Below are positions 1-14,490 of a stretch of 64,000 nt of DNA, one piece after another. Source of the stretch: Lichenostomus cassidix. Its lineage: Eukaryota; Chordata; Aves; Passeriformes; Meliphagidae. The DNA is taken from NCBI GenBank assembly GCA_008360975.2, contig CM039180.1:14289122-14353121 (forward strand), read 5' to 3'. Every line of letters starts with the position of its first letter. Position 1 is the first letter of the stretch. The notes under the pieces are model-generated. The model ran no database searches. It had not been told where the DNA came from and was given only the letters and a program-made list of their open reading frames with translations. The translations under genes and the position numbers were made by a program.

Positions 1-2564
1 GAATATTAGAACAATTAATATGGAAAGTGAAAAAATATTGTACTGAATGTGAATGAGAGAATGAAAGAAAATAGGAGTGGGACTGGGAAAGAAGCCAGGA
101 TACTTGTAGAGTTTATTAGAGGCTAGAGAGGAGTTTAATGGAAGCAAAGCACATTTCCTGACAGGTTGAATCACCAGGTCTGCTGTGCAGCAATTGCAGA
201 GCTGGGACCTGCAAGCACCTCACTTTAACCTCAGACCCAAGATCATGGTACTTCTGCTTAATGTGGGTGTGCAACTGAATCCCCAGAGGGATGGTGAAAG
301 TCAAGACTCAGAAACTTGTCTTTAAATTCCAGTTTTTTAACTTCTTTGAAATGGAATACTGAGTAGGGAACATAGGACAATATCTGACATATCTGACTGC
401 AGATAAACTATTTGGTTTTTTAAGATCATTGAATAAATACCTTGTTTTGTGAATTACAGCACAAATAGTAGCAACCTTCTCTACTCTTTCAGCATCAGCA
501 GCCATATAGAGATTTATAATTAATGATGGAATGCATTTACAGGATATGATAGGTTTGTAATGAATAAGCTGGTTGTTGAAATGAGGGTTTCATAGAGCAT
601 TGGTTGTTGGTTTGGATACTGGAAAATGATGCAAAAAAAAGCAGTGAATCATGATAGAGTAGTTAACTAGATTAAAGCTATAAAATATACATCCTATTTA
701 AGCTGCTTGCCTTGTTGATCAAACTAACCAGAGTTTTTGGAAGATGGTTTTTACAGGTACATCCTTGTCCTAACTGTTAGAGATCAAAGGATAGATAACT
801 CAGATATAAACATTTTGAAGGCTTGAGTATCAGAAGACCAAGGAAGTATTTCAAGATGCTTTATACTGGGACTAATGGGATGAAATAAAGTAAAATCTAG
901 AATGATTATCGGAATATAGTTCAGTGCTTGGAGATACTAGATTGAGTGTCTTGAGGGAAGTAGGAAACAATCATGATTGCTTAAACTGTTACAGCAATAG
1001 AGAGAGTAATAGAAATAACATATTTGGGTGGTTTGGTGTTGAAATTAGTAGACATACAATAGCAGATTAATGTAAGTTTAAAAGTAAAGACTAATTTCCT
1101 TTAAATTAAACTTTTATATCCCACATCTTCTGTTAATTCTCAAAATCTATCCATGTATTGTTAAAAAAGTAGAAAACCAAACACAGCCCCCATCTAAAAC
1201 CTAGGCAAACATAAAAAATCCTAGACTGCCAAAACCATTAAATAATATTGTGGTAGATGTTTATTTGCATTATAATTTTCATCAGGTTTAAAAATAAACC
1301 ATGAAAAACCTTTTGTTTTTTGTTTTTTCTTGAGTTTTTTTTCCCCCCAAACTTGGACCTTTAACTCAACAAATTGAAGTATGACCGCATGAAATATTTT
1401 TCTCGTTTACTGGGAGTTTTTTTGAGTTCTATCTTGGGTTATTGGCTAGAAGAATATATACTAAAGAATGGAATAGCATGAATAAAAGTAAACCTCATGG
1501 TGTGACAGCTACAAATGATTTGCCACAGTCTGGACCCATCTGCTAGAAAGTCAGCCTGAGGGTTTGGTTAATTATTTTTAAAATGTTGCAGATATATTAA
1601 AAAGGATTCTACTGAGTATTAACTGACACTTCAATTAAAAAAAAAAACAAAAACTTCAACAAAACCCTAAGCTAAATGCCTTTAACAAATTGTCATTTTT
1701 CAGTATAACTCTTTCACAGAAGTAAATTTCTTACAAGTTTTGTGTTGACTGTTACTAATACAAGTGCTTGTAATATCTTGATTTGGAAATCAATGTTTAT
1801 TTTTATAACATGTTCAAAAACGTATATTCAAAGAACTGTATAGTAGTTAACATACCAAATTACTTTAAAAGCAATCCTGCTCTCCATCCTCTTGTTCAGA
1901 ACATGTTATACTTTTTATGTAGCCTGATCAGCAAGGCACTACAGGCACAAGTGCACAATTTTACACCTAGTTTTTCATTAATGAAATCTGCAGGGCAAAA
2001 CCAGTCAGAAGGTTGGACGTTTGTATTAAAACATTGAAAATCAACTAACAGTCATGCTGATTGTACTCTTTGGTTTGTTTGTTTTACCTTAATGTGGTTT
2101 TCTTAATGGTAAATGATAAAATCTATTCCTATAGTTCTTTAGGCTATGAAAGCATATTTAAAGAAGGACACTCACTTTGGAGGTAACTAAAAAACGAAGT
2201 ATTTGTTTAAAGAAATATATTCGAGCCAGTATTTTCTAACATTTCTTTTTATGTAATTGAAGGATTTGTGTATTTAATAGAAATTTTTCCACATTTTTCT
2301 CCTTTTGATTTCTACTCTCCCTTTTGCCTGTTGTGAAGTCATAACACTGTTTGATTTTGATCTGTTGCCTTGGTAATAACTTTCAGGTCACCAAATCCAT
2401 TGTTAATTTCACTGCAGGGCCATGCAGGAGGCATTGTGTGGAAATGTCTCTGCCTTACATGTAGTACATACACAGTGTGGCTGTTGAGTCAGTTAAATGC
2501 ATCTCATTCAGCTTGTCCATATGTAAAGCCAAGTAATGAAGTCAGAGCAGTGGTGCTATTTTTG

Positions 2565-2582
2565 AATCATTCATGAATGATT
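2565..2582. repeat. 18-bp perfect palindrome
   Basis: AATCATTCATGAATGATT equals its own reverse complement. Confidence 0.92.
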
Positions 2583-5310
2583 GCTGGAGGAAGTTCCCTA
2601 AATAACACTATTGGATTGTTTGTTTTAATGTATTATTTGCCTGAACAGCTCCTGGAGCACAGTTTGGTCTCAACAGTTTCTCTTCTGTTAATCATTTCTA
2701 AAAATCCTGTAAAAATTCCTTCTTTATGGAGCTGTTAGTGTCTATTATGCATCATTCTGTTGAACTGTACATTTTTGTTGTCTCTAGCATTTATTTTGAG
2801 ACCTATCAGGAAATCAGATACCAATCAACGACCAATTTTTTTTTCTTTTAAGCACAGTAGGAGGAGAGGGGTTTGGGTTTGTTTGTACTGTAGGTTTGCT
2901 CCCTTGGGAAAACCCAGAGGGCACATATTATTAAGATATTGGACTGTATTCATAGCAATAAGGAAGTGTCGTCTTAGGTGAAAGACAAGGAATATAGAAA
3001 TGTGAAACAATTCAAAGCTCACAATGTAATCAGTCTTGAAAAGACACAAAATTAAAGTGTAAAAGGTCACCTGGTTAGGTGCTGCCTGATGCAGCAACAT
3101 GAACAACCACAGTGAAATATATTACTGATGCCATTCAAACATAGAGTAAGAGATATGATGCCCTTTAGATCTGTTTATTCACCTTTACTTTAAGGGCATA
3201 GGAACTGGTTCTGTAAATTGGATTCTTTGGAGTCTGTCAATAAGAGTTAAGCTGCCACAGGCTAGTCAATATGCCTTGTGCCACAGAGTTGGAGACACAA
3301 AAAAAAAAAAAGGTTGAAAGGTTATGTGCATTGTGAAGATTTGCTATAAATGAAAATAGTCCAGAAATGAACCATAAATAAAACATGGTGGCATCTAAAA
3401 GCTAATCCAGACCTTGTGATTGTGAGCAGTCTGCAAAACAAAGAGATTGCTGTGGTGAAAACAGGCCATACAGAAGGTGTGAGATGGAGCACTGTCACCA
3501 AATGGAAAGAAAATAAGAAGTCACTGATGAAACTCTTAATTCCTCAGTGTAATGAGAAAGAATAGTGTCTGCAAGGCCAGCAAGGAGGAGAGTCCAGGGA
3601 GGGAGGGGGATATCAGGATGGGGGAGCTAAACTACCTGAATTCTTATCTTTTGGAGGGTCTCACTTGTGACTGCTTAAAATGTTTGGGGTTTTTTTACCC
3701 CACAGTTTTAACAAGTCTGTGGGAGGTAATAATACTTCAGAGAGTGATTTAGAAACTTCTTCATGGAAGAGTAAAATCCTCTTGTGATGTTTTGTTTCTT
3801 TTTGATAGTCACATGCATACTGCACTCACCCAAAGCATGTTTTACAGGCATCTTGAAAATAGAAAAGAACGTGAGACCAGATTATTATCAGCAAAATTTC
3901 ATATGTTTCACAAGGGAAAAACGGGACAGGGATTTAGTGGACTGCTGATTAAAACGTCTGCTTGCTGGAGGCCCCTTTCTCACTTAAACTTGAATCTTTT
4001 GGTCAGTTATGAATGGAAGAGTCTTTTTTATTATTTTTTATTTTATTTTTTTTTTTAAATAAGAAGCGGGGAGAGTCCTATTAGAAGCCGGGGAGGAAAA
4101 CAAAAGCAAAACAAAATTAGACAGTTAAGACAATTTGGGCTTTCTGTCTCTGCTCCTTCTTTGTACTTCCTAGGTTATGTAATTTCTGTTGTATGTTTAT
4201 AGACTGGAGAAAGAGAAGAGAAAATGAGCAGTTAAACTTTATAAGGTAGCAGCTTAATGTTTTCAACTTCAGGTCTTTAAATAATGGATTTAAATGAAAG
4301 TACTGAAATTGGTTCTTGAAAACAAAAGTTGACAAAAGTTAAAGCCTTCTGTTACTAAAGGAACATTTATTGCCCCTACATGTTGGTGAGAGAGGGAAGC
4401 AGGTTAAAGTACTGAAAAAAGTACTGAAGGACTTGTTGGTTCTGTAAGGAACATGTTGGAATGTAAGGAATCAGGTAACATATTAAAATTTGGATCAATT
4501 TGGCTATTTTTAAACAAAGTTTTGGATGTAACCTTTTAAAACCTCTTTCTGCCCTACATTTGAGCCCTTAACAAAATGTGAGAACTGAAAGCATGTAACT
4601 ACAGTTTAATACAGATGAGAGATGAATTTGGTGCAGATGAGATACCAACGCAAAGAAATCTTGGCACTACACTGAGCCAGCAGCTCTGTCTCATTTGTAC
4701 AGGAATGAGGGAAGAAAGGGAAGCTTATAAGAATGGTAAGTGTAAATTATGCTTGTTAGTGGTGGCACATTCCAGGAATTTTAGGTTTTTCAACCCTCTT
4801 AATATTTGAGCACCAAGTTCAAATTTTGTTTCAGATTGTGACACATGCCTATAATGTCACTAATTTACAGTGGAAATAAAAGACAGGATACAGCTCATAT
4901 TTTCTTCTGGTGCATGTAGGAATGGAGAGTGACTTACAAGTGAAATAGAACAGCTCTCAAGGGAAAATTGTACTCATTCCAAGCAATCTTTCTTTATTTT
5001 CTATTTCATATAATAGTAGAGAAATAATAATTGTGTTAACACATTTATAGTTTGAATATTATCAAATATATTACCATACTCCTCTCTATCTTATGTACTT
5101 TATGAGAGTTTTGGATAAGTAAAATTAGTGAGACTTAGCTCATTGTACTTTTCAGCACATATAGTCCTATTTTAAATGCTTTTATCTTACTGCAAACCCT
5201 ATTTTTTTATGAAACTTGTCACATTGTGATAAACTAACTTAAGCACTGCCATAATTCTGAACAGAGACAGAATTGGGCTGTGTCATATTAAAAAAAAAAC
5301 AGAAAACCCC

Positions 5311-5390
5311 CATATATATATGTATATATATATATATACATATATACATATATATATGTATACATACATACATACATATATCTATGTATC
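5311..5390. repeat. (TA)n / (CATA)n microsatellite
   Basis: About 80 bp of alternating TA with interspersed TGTA, ending in tandem CATA units, next to a run of ten A. The open frames on both strands here come only from the repeat. Confidence 0.95.
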
Positions 5391-7786
5391 TCACAATTGA
5401 CTGCACTGAGACCTGGAACATGAATTCTGCAAGATACTGGTCAGATCTGCACAGGTATTTGTATCTCATTTTTTAAACACATGCCCACATTGCCAAATTC
5501 CTTCTCCCCTGCAAACTCTGGTCTGGTCACCTCCTCTTTAAGCATTTCTGAAGAAGATTCAGCTGCCCTACTGTGTCTTCAGCTATGCTTGAGCAGCTCC
5601 AGTGGCTTTTCCTTGCACAGATATAAGTGATGCTACCATCTCTGCAAATGCTTCAATGCAGAAATGCACATTAACCAGGCAATAAATATGGGTAAGCAGT
5701 CTGAGATTGTGGACTTCTGTCCAGTTTTGGAAATCTTAATTCCCTTAGTAGTGTAATATGCTACTGCATAGTGTATTATGCAACTGGTGTTGGAGGAAGG
5801 CTAGGCAATTCTAGGGAGGGAAATTAAAAAAAGGAGGTACAGAAAGAAGTAGAAAAACACAGCATCTGCGATGGAGAGTGCTTGAAAATGTCCTGTAAAG
5901 CTACCGTTGGAAAAAGAAATTAATTCCATAGTTAGAAGCTTGGCTGAATTGCCCATCCTCTCAGCAGGATCTGAGAGCCTTGTCTAGGTTTTTGCCTTTT
6001 GAAAACTGAACAAGTAGCTCTTGATCATCTGTGACAATACTTGAGTCCTCATTTCTGCTGTGTTTTGTTAAGGTACGCTGAAGCAAATCATCGTGTAAAG
6101 AAAAAGAAGTTATAGGATTTTTTTTTCTTTTGCAGGTTGCTCTAAAAGCTGTGCTTGTTCTATTGACCATATAGAAAAAGAATTTTTTTTTTTTTTTTGC
6201 TTTTCTGAGGGAATGTTATTCTTGAAACTTACTCAGCTGAGGGACAAATGAAACCAGTAGATTCCTACAAAGAACATGTTATCTTGCCTCCAGTCCTCCT
6301 TACAGTGACTTTAAAACTCTGCAGTATATGCTTCCAAGAAACTTTAAGCATGGTTTCTAACTCAGGGTTGCAATTTACTGCCCTTAAGTGACACATTTTA
6401 GCTTCCTGTAGTGTGCATATTACAATAGCATTCACACAGAGATACGATTTCATACTTTTGAGTTTTTCTAACTCAGACATGAGACTCATCTGGACTATTA
6501 CCCTGGGGAAAAAATTGCAGTTCAGCTCCTGTATAGCTCTTGATCTCCCTGAGTCTCTTAGTGTTCAGAGTGGTATGTGCAGAGTTATGCAGAGTAGCTA
6601 GAGCTGTATGAGTGTCACTGGCATGGGCAACTCCAAGGTCTTTCTTTCATCTTCTCTTGCAGTATCAGAGCTGATCTTTTCAATAAATCAACTTTTGGTT
6701 TTTGCTAACTTCATAATCTTGCAGTGATTCCATGCTTGCTGCACAGTAAACCAATATGTACAGCAGCACTGAAATATACTTGCCATACACCTTTTAAAAT
6801 TTCATTTTTGTAAGCATGTCTTAGGTTATGTGCATTAGCTTATTGCTTTTTGTTCTCTCTAAATAAAGCTACAAAGAATTTATAAGCAACCACTGTTTAT
6901 GACACCTTTCTAAACTAGATCTTCTCTGTGGAGAACCCATTTGGGGATTTATTCTGGTTTCATAAAAGACATTTTCCTTTCCTAACAGCAGAATTCTCTG
7001 TCTGGAACAAATTAACTGCCATTCAAAGACTAATCTCTTCCTCCATGGCAGAAATTTCTTCCTCTGTGGCACTGCTCTTCAGACTGACTGCTGCAGTCAC
7101 TGTCACAGACACTCCCCAGAGGTTTCAGACCAGAATCACATCTGCTGCTTTGAGTCACAGCTTCATCCAATCTGGTGGGGTTTCAGTGTTCATTAGACTA
7201 ATTAATGATTAAGTACAGCAATATGACATGGCTTGGCTGTTTTGTTGTGTCAGTCAGCTTTCTCAAAAATCCAAAGTATCAGCCATTTTCTGAATGTTTG
7301 GTTTTGTGAAAGATTTTAAACAAGCAGCTTTCTCATATTGGCACTAAAGTCAGAAAAAGTACAGTGCTGCCTGGTATAATCTTGCTTGAGCTGCACAGAG
7401 GAATCTAAACCCAGTACAACCTGTATTTGTAGGAGGAAATGGACAGGCAGAAACGTCTTGGTAAGGGAGATACTCACCTGTGTGAAATTAGTGGTATTAT
7501 GAGGAGAGAGGAGCAAATGGGGGAGCATGGGAGCAAAATGTAATGCTAAAATTTAGTTGCTTTCCTCAACAAAGCAGAACAACGTGTAGCACTGCATCTG
7601 CTGCTGTTTCATTGTGGCCCTGTGGTTTTCCCTCGGAGCAGATTGTCCACCTCTGCTTAGGTACCTATACTGTTTTTTCCAGGTTTTTGAAAAACGGCGC
7701 TTTGGAATTCTTTTCAGGGTAAAAATACCTAATTATACTGTGTGCATAAGCAATTATTATTTAAATGTATTATTAGTCTGATAACT

Positions 7787-7905
7787 GATGTGGATGAGGG
7801 GGTTGAGTGTACCCTCAGTAAATTCACAGACAACATCAAGCTGGGTGGGGGTGCTATTTGCTGGAGGGTAAGAGGACTCTGAAGAGAAGTCAGGCTGGGC
7901 ATCAG
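7787..7905 (+). repeat. CR1 LINE fragment, reverse transcriptase part, degraded
   Basis: The segment can be read as GVECTLSKFTDNIKLGGG in the frame starting at 7799. This matches the CR1 reverse transcriptase region usually reading ...TLSKFADDTKLGG. The catalytic Ala-Asp-Asp is Thr-Asp-Asn here, and a frameshift follows near 7855 before the LLEG(R/K) stretch. It is a dead, sense-oriented fossil of a non-LTR retrotransposon; both ends fade into unrecognised sequence. Confidence 0.75.
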
Positions 7906-10900
7906 GAGGATTACACAGTAATCTTAGTGACCACTGTGTGTCTGGGTCAAATGGAACCTATTGATGATGGCACTGTCTTCATTGAAGAAATCAGGGAGAT
8001 CAGTGATGGCTGATACCAAGGGCATAGATTTTCTAGCTTTTGGAGAAGATGAAACAGTATGTGACAGGGTGGTGAGAAGGCACTGAGCGAATATTTATCT
8101 ATCCATCAGGTTTTGACCCTGAGGTTTTCTAAACCCATGTTTTGTGTCCATCATGCTTGAAGTGTGACTTGGCTGGGAGAATGTGACCATTCTTTCAGTA
8201 GATGCCACCTTACCTGTGGGATCAGATTTCCCAGCAGTGTTAAGAAAGGCTTCCTCTGCTTTCTAATCCTCCGGCAAGGTATCAGCCACCGAAGAGCAAT
8301 GTGTCAAATAGTAGTAGCCATAAAGGCTACTTGCCCAATGAAGTAGCCTAATTTTTTTGTGAATTATGCAGTAATTCATTTGATGTTCTTGTGACACAAC
8401 TATTGAGGAAGATTTCTTCCATGACCTATCTGCAGATATCTGTGAAGAGCAATGAAGAGAGTCCACAAGGCACAATTATTTACTGTGTGCATACTGCTGT
8501 TTGATACATTTTAAATATGAAATTTTTGAACTTTGCAACCCACATAGACAAGTCTGCCAGATAGGTATTTTTTAAGATTTTTTCAATGTGTTTTTCATAT
8601 ATGTTGTCTCTGGTTTTTTTCCCGTGCCTCCCCATGTGAGATCATGACTAGCAAAAGTTAACATTCTGTCAGTATTCCTTCTTCAGAAATTACCTTGTAT
8701 CATACACTTTTGCCTCTTCTCAGAACTGTGTAAATTCTGTTTTTCTCTAGTCTCTTGTTATGTGGCACTCTTTATGCCTATAATAAATGCTGACAACTCC
8801 CAGCTCAACAGTTATTTCCATCAAATGCAGACTATTACATCACTCAGATTTCTGAGTGCCAGCCTGAGATAAGGACTTGAATGAAAAGGCAGCTGGCATA
8901 AGGTTTGTGTCTGGAGAAAATGTTACTGTGTCTGGTAAGGTGGGAGCAGCATTTAAAGCAGGAGCAGCATGTCAGCCTTAACCTTCAAGGTGTGCCCAAA
9001 TCTCCAGCATTCAAGGACAAAGCACATATCCTTTTGGCTTCTCTCAGTATTCCTAATAAAAACTGTGAGAAGGTTAGAGATGGTGCTTGCTTCTTTCCAA
9101 CATGATGATGCCACAATGATCTAAACTTTTAGCACTCTGAACTAGGCTGCTCCAGTGTGTTTAGATTAAAAACAATATGTTGAGTTTTGGCTTATTCAAT
9201 GTGCAGGTCTCTGCCAGCTAGAAGTGTCCCTGTGGGACACAGCTGGGCTAGGTGTAAACAGCTTAACAACTTTGGCGTTTTTTGTACTTCTCTTGTTCTC
9301 TGTAAAGGACAGAGTTGACAGGTAGATATGCTGTGCAGTTGTATAGTTGACTATTTAGGAAAGTTGATGTTTCCTTTCTCTGTAGTAGCAATCTTTTATT
9401 TCTCCAGTCCAGGCCTCTCACCTGTGTTATCTACTGTAAGCTATCAACCTTTAATTTCCTTTTTCCCTGCAATGCAAGTTCTCTTCCTGCACCTGGTTCT
9501 TAAAATAAAGGCAACCTTCTCAAAGCAAGATCTCTGTGAGCCGTAGAGGTTCATGGTGTCAATGTGCTGACATGGTCTCAAGTCAGGGATTAGTGGTGCT
9601 GCCTCATTATCTCATATCTCTCCATCTGTCAGCATCCTTTTTTTTTTTTTTTTGCCTTGTGTTTACATTACAAGCTTTTTGGGAGAGGTTATTTAATTGT
9701 TCTGTGTCTGAATAGCTTTTAGCACACTGAGTCCTTCCCGGTGCTGCAGACAGATATTTCAGTAATGTGGTCAACCTTTAGGAGTGAAGCTTTGTGATGT
9801 TTTGCTTTCAACAGTGTAATTTTGCAGACAGTTCTCTTCTAAGTAATTGCTTTTATCCCAGTGTAGAATCTAATGATCTGATTTCTCCCCTCCTCTTTCC
9901 CCCAGTGCCCACCAATGGAAAGCTTGCTCTGTCCTTATCCAGGCTTTCCTTCCAGAAGGAAGGTCATAGTTTTGCACTGCCAAATGTCACAGACAGCAGC
10001 TTCTGCACTGGCCGTAAGAGTCTCATTTCTCTAACAAAGGTAGTCTTTCAATTTAAAGTGAAAACAGAAAAGCCCACATAGATAATCCTTTCTATTTATT
10101 GCAGTGAGAGAAAAGAGCTTTGGTGATGATACATGACGGCATTTTCAATACACAAAGTGAGATTTTAAATTCTTTGTGAGAAATGGCTAGATGTCACCCT
10201 TTTTCTGCCAATGCAAGTGAAGTCTGTCATTTGCAATGTCAGTGTTGGTGTTTGAGGGTACAATACTTACGAGAACTTTACTTTCTAACCTTAGAATATT
10301 TGTATTTTATATTGCAGCATGCTGTATTTTACAGTGAAATATTTATCTTCCGCAAAGAGTGCCAGGCTCTCCCCTGGTCAGGAGCCATGGGCCTGCTGAA
10401 GCCCCAGTGGTCACGGAGTTTTGCATGCTCTAGAGAGGTGTGGAGAGTCCAAAGCTGAGGCTTGAGGTCAGACTGAGAGGAAAAGGTAAAATCTTAAGCA
10501 AAAGAATGCACATTTAGTGTGTGTGTTGTAGAACTAGATAATAAAATAGCAGCTTGAAGAGATTACTGTTGCAGAAGTTTTGTTGCAAGAAGTGTGTTAA
10601 CTTCTCTGCACATTAAAATATGGAAATAAAATATATTACTGCAGGTATGTGATGTTATTAGCAACGAGTTAAGAGGAACAGTGAATCTGCATGTATGGAG
10701 TCTTGCTACTGCATAGGCACATATGGTTCTCTTAGAAACAGCTTACTTGGGTTGATTCTGGATGTTTTTCTTGATGCAGTAAGTAGATCCTTGTAAGGAA
10801 TTAAGCCCAAATAAAAAGCCAAGAAGAGTAAAGACAAAGGCCACCAGTCAGGAGGGAAAACCAGGCAGAAACACAAGCAAGAAGTCAGATGAATAGTGGG

Positions 10901-11446
10901 GTCTTAGTGCACTCATGTATCTGTTAACTCATATTGGCCTGGGAAATATTTAGAACAAATAAGATTGTATTTTATTAAATGTTTCTTTGTATCAGATAGT
11001 GATAGACCATTGAATTTTTGTTGGATAATTTTGTGGCCTACATTTTTAACTCTTTTGCTTTTTTATTGTGAGCCTGTCACTGTTTGGCTGACCTTGTGCA
11101 TGACTAATCCATTGCTATCCATCTGATTGTACATTTTAAAATCTTATGAACTCTTCCAAATCACAAAAGATGGGTTTTGACAAAACAACAGCATTCAGAT
11201 TTAATGGCTGGGAATACAGAGATAACAAAAAGACCCAGATTTCCTATGTGCAGAATACTTTACTCTGAGTGGGAATGGACTGAACAAAGGCAGTGTCATC
11301 CTACTAGTCATTCACAATCACCTGCTGACAAATTTAGCTCTGTCTGACCTTAAAAAAAGAGAGAGGAAAAAGTAGATGAGAAGCTAAATTGCTTGACCCT
11401 AGTCAAAAAATAAGTCTGATAGCTCTTAAAGAAATAAAGAAAATTA

Positions 11447-11500
11447 TAAATACATACATACATACATACATATATAAAATTATATCTATATATAAATAAA
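11447..11500. repeat. (TACA)n / (TATA) microsatellite
   Basis: Several tandem ATAC/TACA units flow into TATATA and TATATC variants. Confidence 0.92.
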
Positions 11501-12542
11501 ATAAGTAATTTGCTCCAAACATTTTAGGCCATATCTGAGGAAATAAATAGAGCCAGAACAATTGGTGCAAAATGTGGAAACATTCTCCCAGCATTTATGT
11601 GAATTACCTTCAGTCAGGATTTTTCCCTCAAAAAGGGGAAAAGCCTATTATGGACAGCTTTGCTTGAGGAGATTTTTTACTCTTCCCTTGCCTCATAAGT
11701 CAAGTGTGTCTGCTAAGTGAACTGCTGCTGCTTCATTTTTTTGTAGATTTCCGTCTCCCATTTGCCTTTTGGTTCTCCTCTTGTAAATGAAATCTTGCTC
11801 AGGACTGCTAATTGTAATTTCCTCAGGCAAGAAGACCTTTCCTTTGTGCCAATGAAACTCATAGAAATTTTCATGATGGATTTTCTCCTCTTGCTTCACT
11901 GTTCCTGCCCTGCCCCTCTGGGATTAATTTATCTTGGCCACTTTGAGAAGAAAAAGACTTTTATTCCAATGTTATTTCTGGAGTCCTCCTTAGGAGACCA
12001 ATAAAGCCAGTGCAGTGAGCATACACAGTCACAGTGCTCAACTGCCTGATGTAGAATACTTTGTGAAACAGTAAATCATCTGTCTTGCATGCCATGAAGG
12101 CAGTTGTCTTCTGTCACTGGGCTTTCAGGTCGAGGTGCTGTTTTTAGCTAAGGTTGCTATTTCTAAAAGGACCTCTGGGAAGGACTGACTGTCTGAAAGC
12201 TGATGCCTGTTGCCCTGTAATTGCTACTTCATTAAAATATTTCAGTTCCAATTCTTGTATGCCCCTAAGTTCTCTAGATACCTGACATGGAAATTCTCAA
12301 CTGTAAAATAAATTCTTGTTCAATGTGACATTTTAGAACAAAATCCCAGTTGTGGGATTTGAGTTAAAGCTGTCAAGAAGACTGTCTTTCTCCAGAGACC
12401 TTAACAAGGCATCTGTATTCTCACTTGAGTTTCTATACAGTTCTATTCTTCTATCTCAATAAAAATTTCATTCTGATTTCCAAGTAACCTGTCTAATCAG
12501 AAGTGTAAAGTATTTTCCAGGTAAGTATTTCAGTAGAACCTA

Positions 12543-12572
12543 TTTGGTTTATATCTGTGAATATAAACCAAA
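12543..12572. repeat. Perfect 12-bp inverted repeat, 6-nt loop
   Basis: TTTGGTTTATAT at 12543-12554 and its exact complement ATATAAACCAAA at 12561-12572 flank CTGTGA. Confidence 0.9.
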
Positions 12573-12606
12573 AGGAGTTAAAAATGCATTCCACAGGCAG
12601 TGAACA

Positions 12607-12641
12607 CATCATCACCATCATCATCAAAGAAAGAAAGAAAG
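12607..12641. repeat. Compound (ATC)n-(AAAG)n microsatellite
   Basis: A short run of CAT/CAC triplets passes directly into AAAG tetranucleotides. Confidence 0.9.
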
Positions 12642-14124
12642 TCCAGAAGAAAAAAATCAAAGTTACTCGATGTATTTTTGGTAATACATTTTTTCTGGTT
12701 TGTTTGGGTTTTTTTAGATTATAATCAAAACTGGATAGAATAATTATTCTTTGGAATGCACTAGGGCTGAATTACCTTTGCCTCAGGCAACATTATTAAC
12801 ATAAACCCCAGAAGATTGTTCTAAACAAACCTTGCAGAGGTTGCAATTTGTGTTTGCCTGCTGAGAGTGGATGAGTGTTGAAAAATGTGTATAAAAACAA
12901 TTACTCTGCAAAACACAATTCATTTCATGAATACGGTGATGGCACAGTCAGTGTAGTGATAGGCCTTTTTTTCCTCTTTTCTGATTCCATGAATTTGAAT
13001 GTTTGCCTTCTCTGGCTTTCTGTATACATTACGTTATATTTTACACACTTGCTATTGTTAAAAAAAGAAAAAAAAAAAAGAAAATACAATAACTACTCTG
13101 TTATAGAAGTCTTGAAAGTGTACTTTTTCTTTCCCTTCCCCAATCCAGGAATATCTGAATCATAGGAATTTTCAGAAAGAGAGAATATTATATTCATTAA
13201 CAGCAAGTATTACTATTGACATATGAATACAGGAAAGTAATACTGTTTCATTAAATGAACAATTTTGTGGTAGCCAGTCTCAAGGCTAATAAAATGTATT
13301 TGTGTTACTATTGCATTTTAAAGGCTTATTTGTGAAGCAGGATAGTGCGGCACTAAGTAACGTAGAAATGTAGAGCAGAACAGCTCTTGATTCAAGAGAT
13401 TACAGTTAGAAATTCTTGAATACAGGAGTGCCAGCAAAAAAAGAAAAATTAATTAAAGTGTGAAGAATAATTAGATAAAGTAAAATGGGATAAATAAGAT
13501 ACAGTGCATTGATTTCGTAAAGTAAAATCAAGCTGTGGAGCAACCAGGTATCTAGTCTTTGAACAACTAAGTAGTTTTGAGAGAACAAGAAAATGTTGAA
13601 AATTTCTTTTGTCTGGAAAGTCTTGGGTGTTTTCGTGTAAAAAATTTTTAGTTCAGCTTTAGTTCAAGAATAGGCTGCATTGCTCAAGAACTGTAAGATG
13701 AGCAAAGGTATAAGCAAAGATGTTGTGACAGAAGGCTGTGAGAAAAATCTACTGTACTGGAAAGACTAATTAATCTGGTCTTGTTTAGTATTCTTGTTAC
13801 AGACCTTAGGGCAAAAGTCTTCCTTTTGCTAATAATGAAATAAAGTTTGGATTCATTGCCACTGGTGATAAATATGGGCTTGAAATCAGAAGCCTCTTCC
13901 TAATTTCTGGAAGAGAGAGGTTATGGAGTATAACATAAGGTGGAGCTTAGCTTGTTTTATGAAGTGGATTTCTACAGTAGTGCAGGATTGATTTAGGAGT
14001 TTCACTCCCATCCTTTCTTTCAGTGAATCTCAAGAAAGTTAGAAATGGTCTTCACATTTCTAAAATGTCTGTGTAAATGACTGAGCAGCATTAATCTACT
14101 GAGTTTCCTTGAAATTAGTAAGTT

Positions 14125-14490
14125 ACAAGGAACTTGGAGAGATCATTTGGTCCACCTTGTTCTGATCCAAGCAGAGCTGCCTCCACGGTTAGGTTGGGTT
14201 ACTCAGGGTTTTACCCAGCTGAGATTTTAAAATCTCTAAGTATGGATTGAGTCTTCCTGGGTAGCCTGCTTTGGTGCTTAACCACACTCATGGTAAAGAA
14301 GTTTTTTCCCTTATTTTCATAATTTCACTTCTTGCAGCCTGTGTTTATTGTGGCTGAGAATCATTCTGTTAGTAGCCCTGCTTAGGTTGTGGAAAAATAC
14401 CTGTAGCCTTTTCCAGACTACAAAAACCCACATGCTTTATTCCTTTCACTGTGGTCTTGTTCATTCTCTCACCAAGGTTGATACTATGAA
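14125..14490 (-). repeat. CR1 LINE fragment, old, reverse orientation
   Basis: Reading the + strand, the order of phrases is that of reverse-complement CR1: a GATCATTTGGTCCA-like start, then TCTCTAAGTATGGATTGAG, a GTAGCCTGCTTTGGTGCTTA-like stretch, then GTAAAGAAGTTTTTTCC and CTTTTCCAGACTACAAAAAC. The copy is clearly diverged, with small gaps. The end coordinates are approximate. Confidence 0.72.

Noticed and set aside
5239..5476. Open frames on both strands with alternating Tyr/Ile
   Set aside because: Translation of the TA/CATA microsatellite.
7938..8010. Coding-like stretch MEPIDDGTVFIEEIREISDG followed by a stop
   Set aside because: Only about 20 residues, no match I can name, no continuation in any frame upstream or downstream; too short to call a pseudogene.
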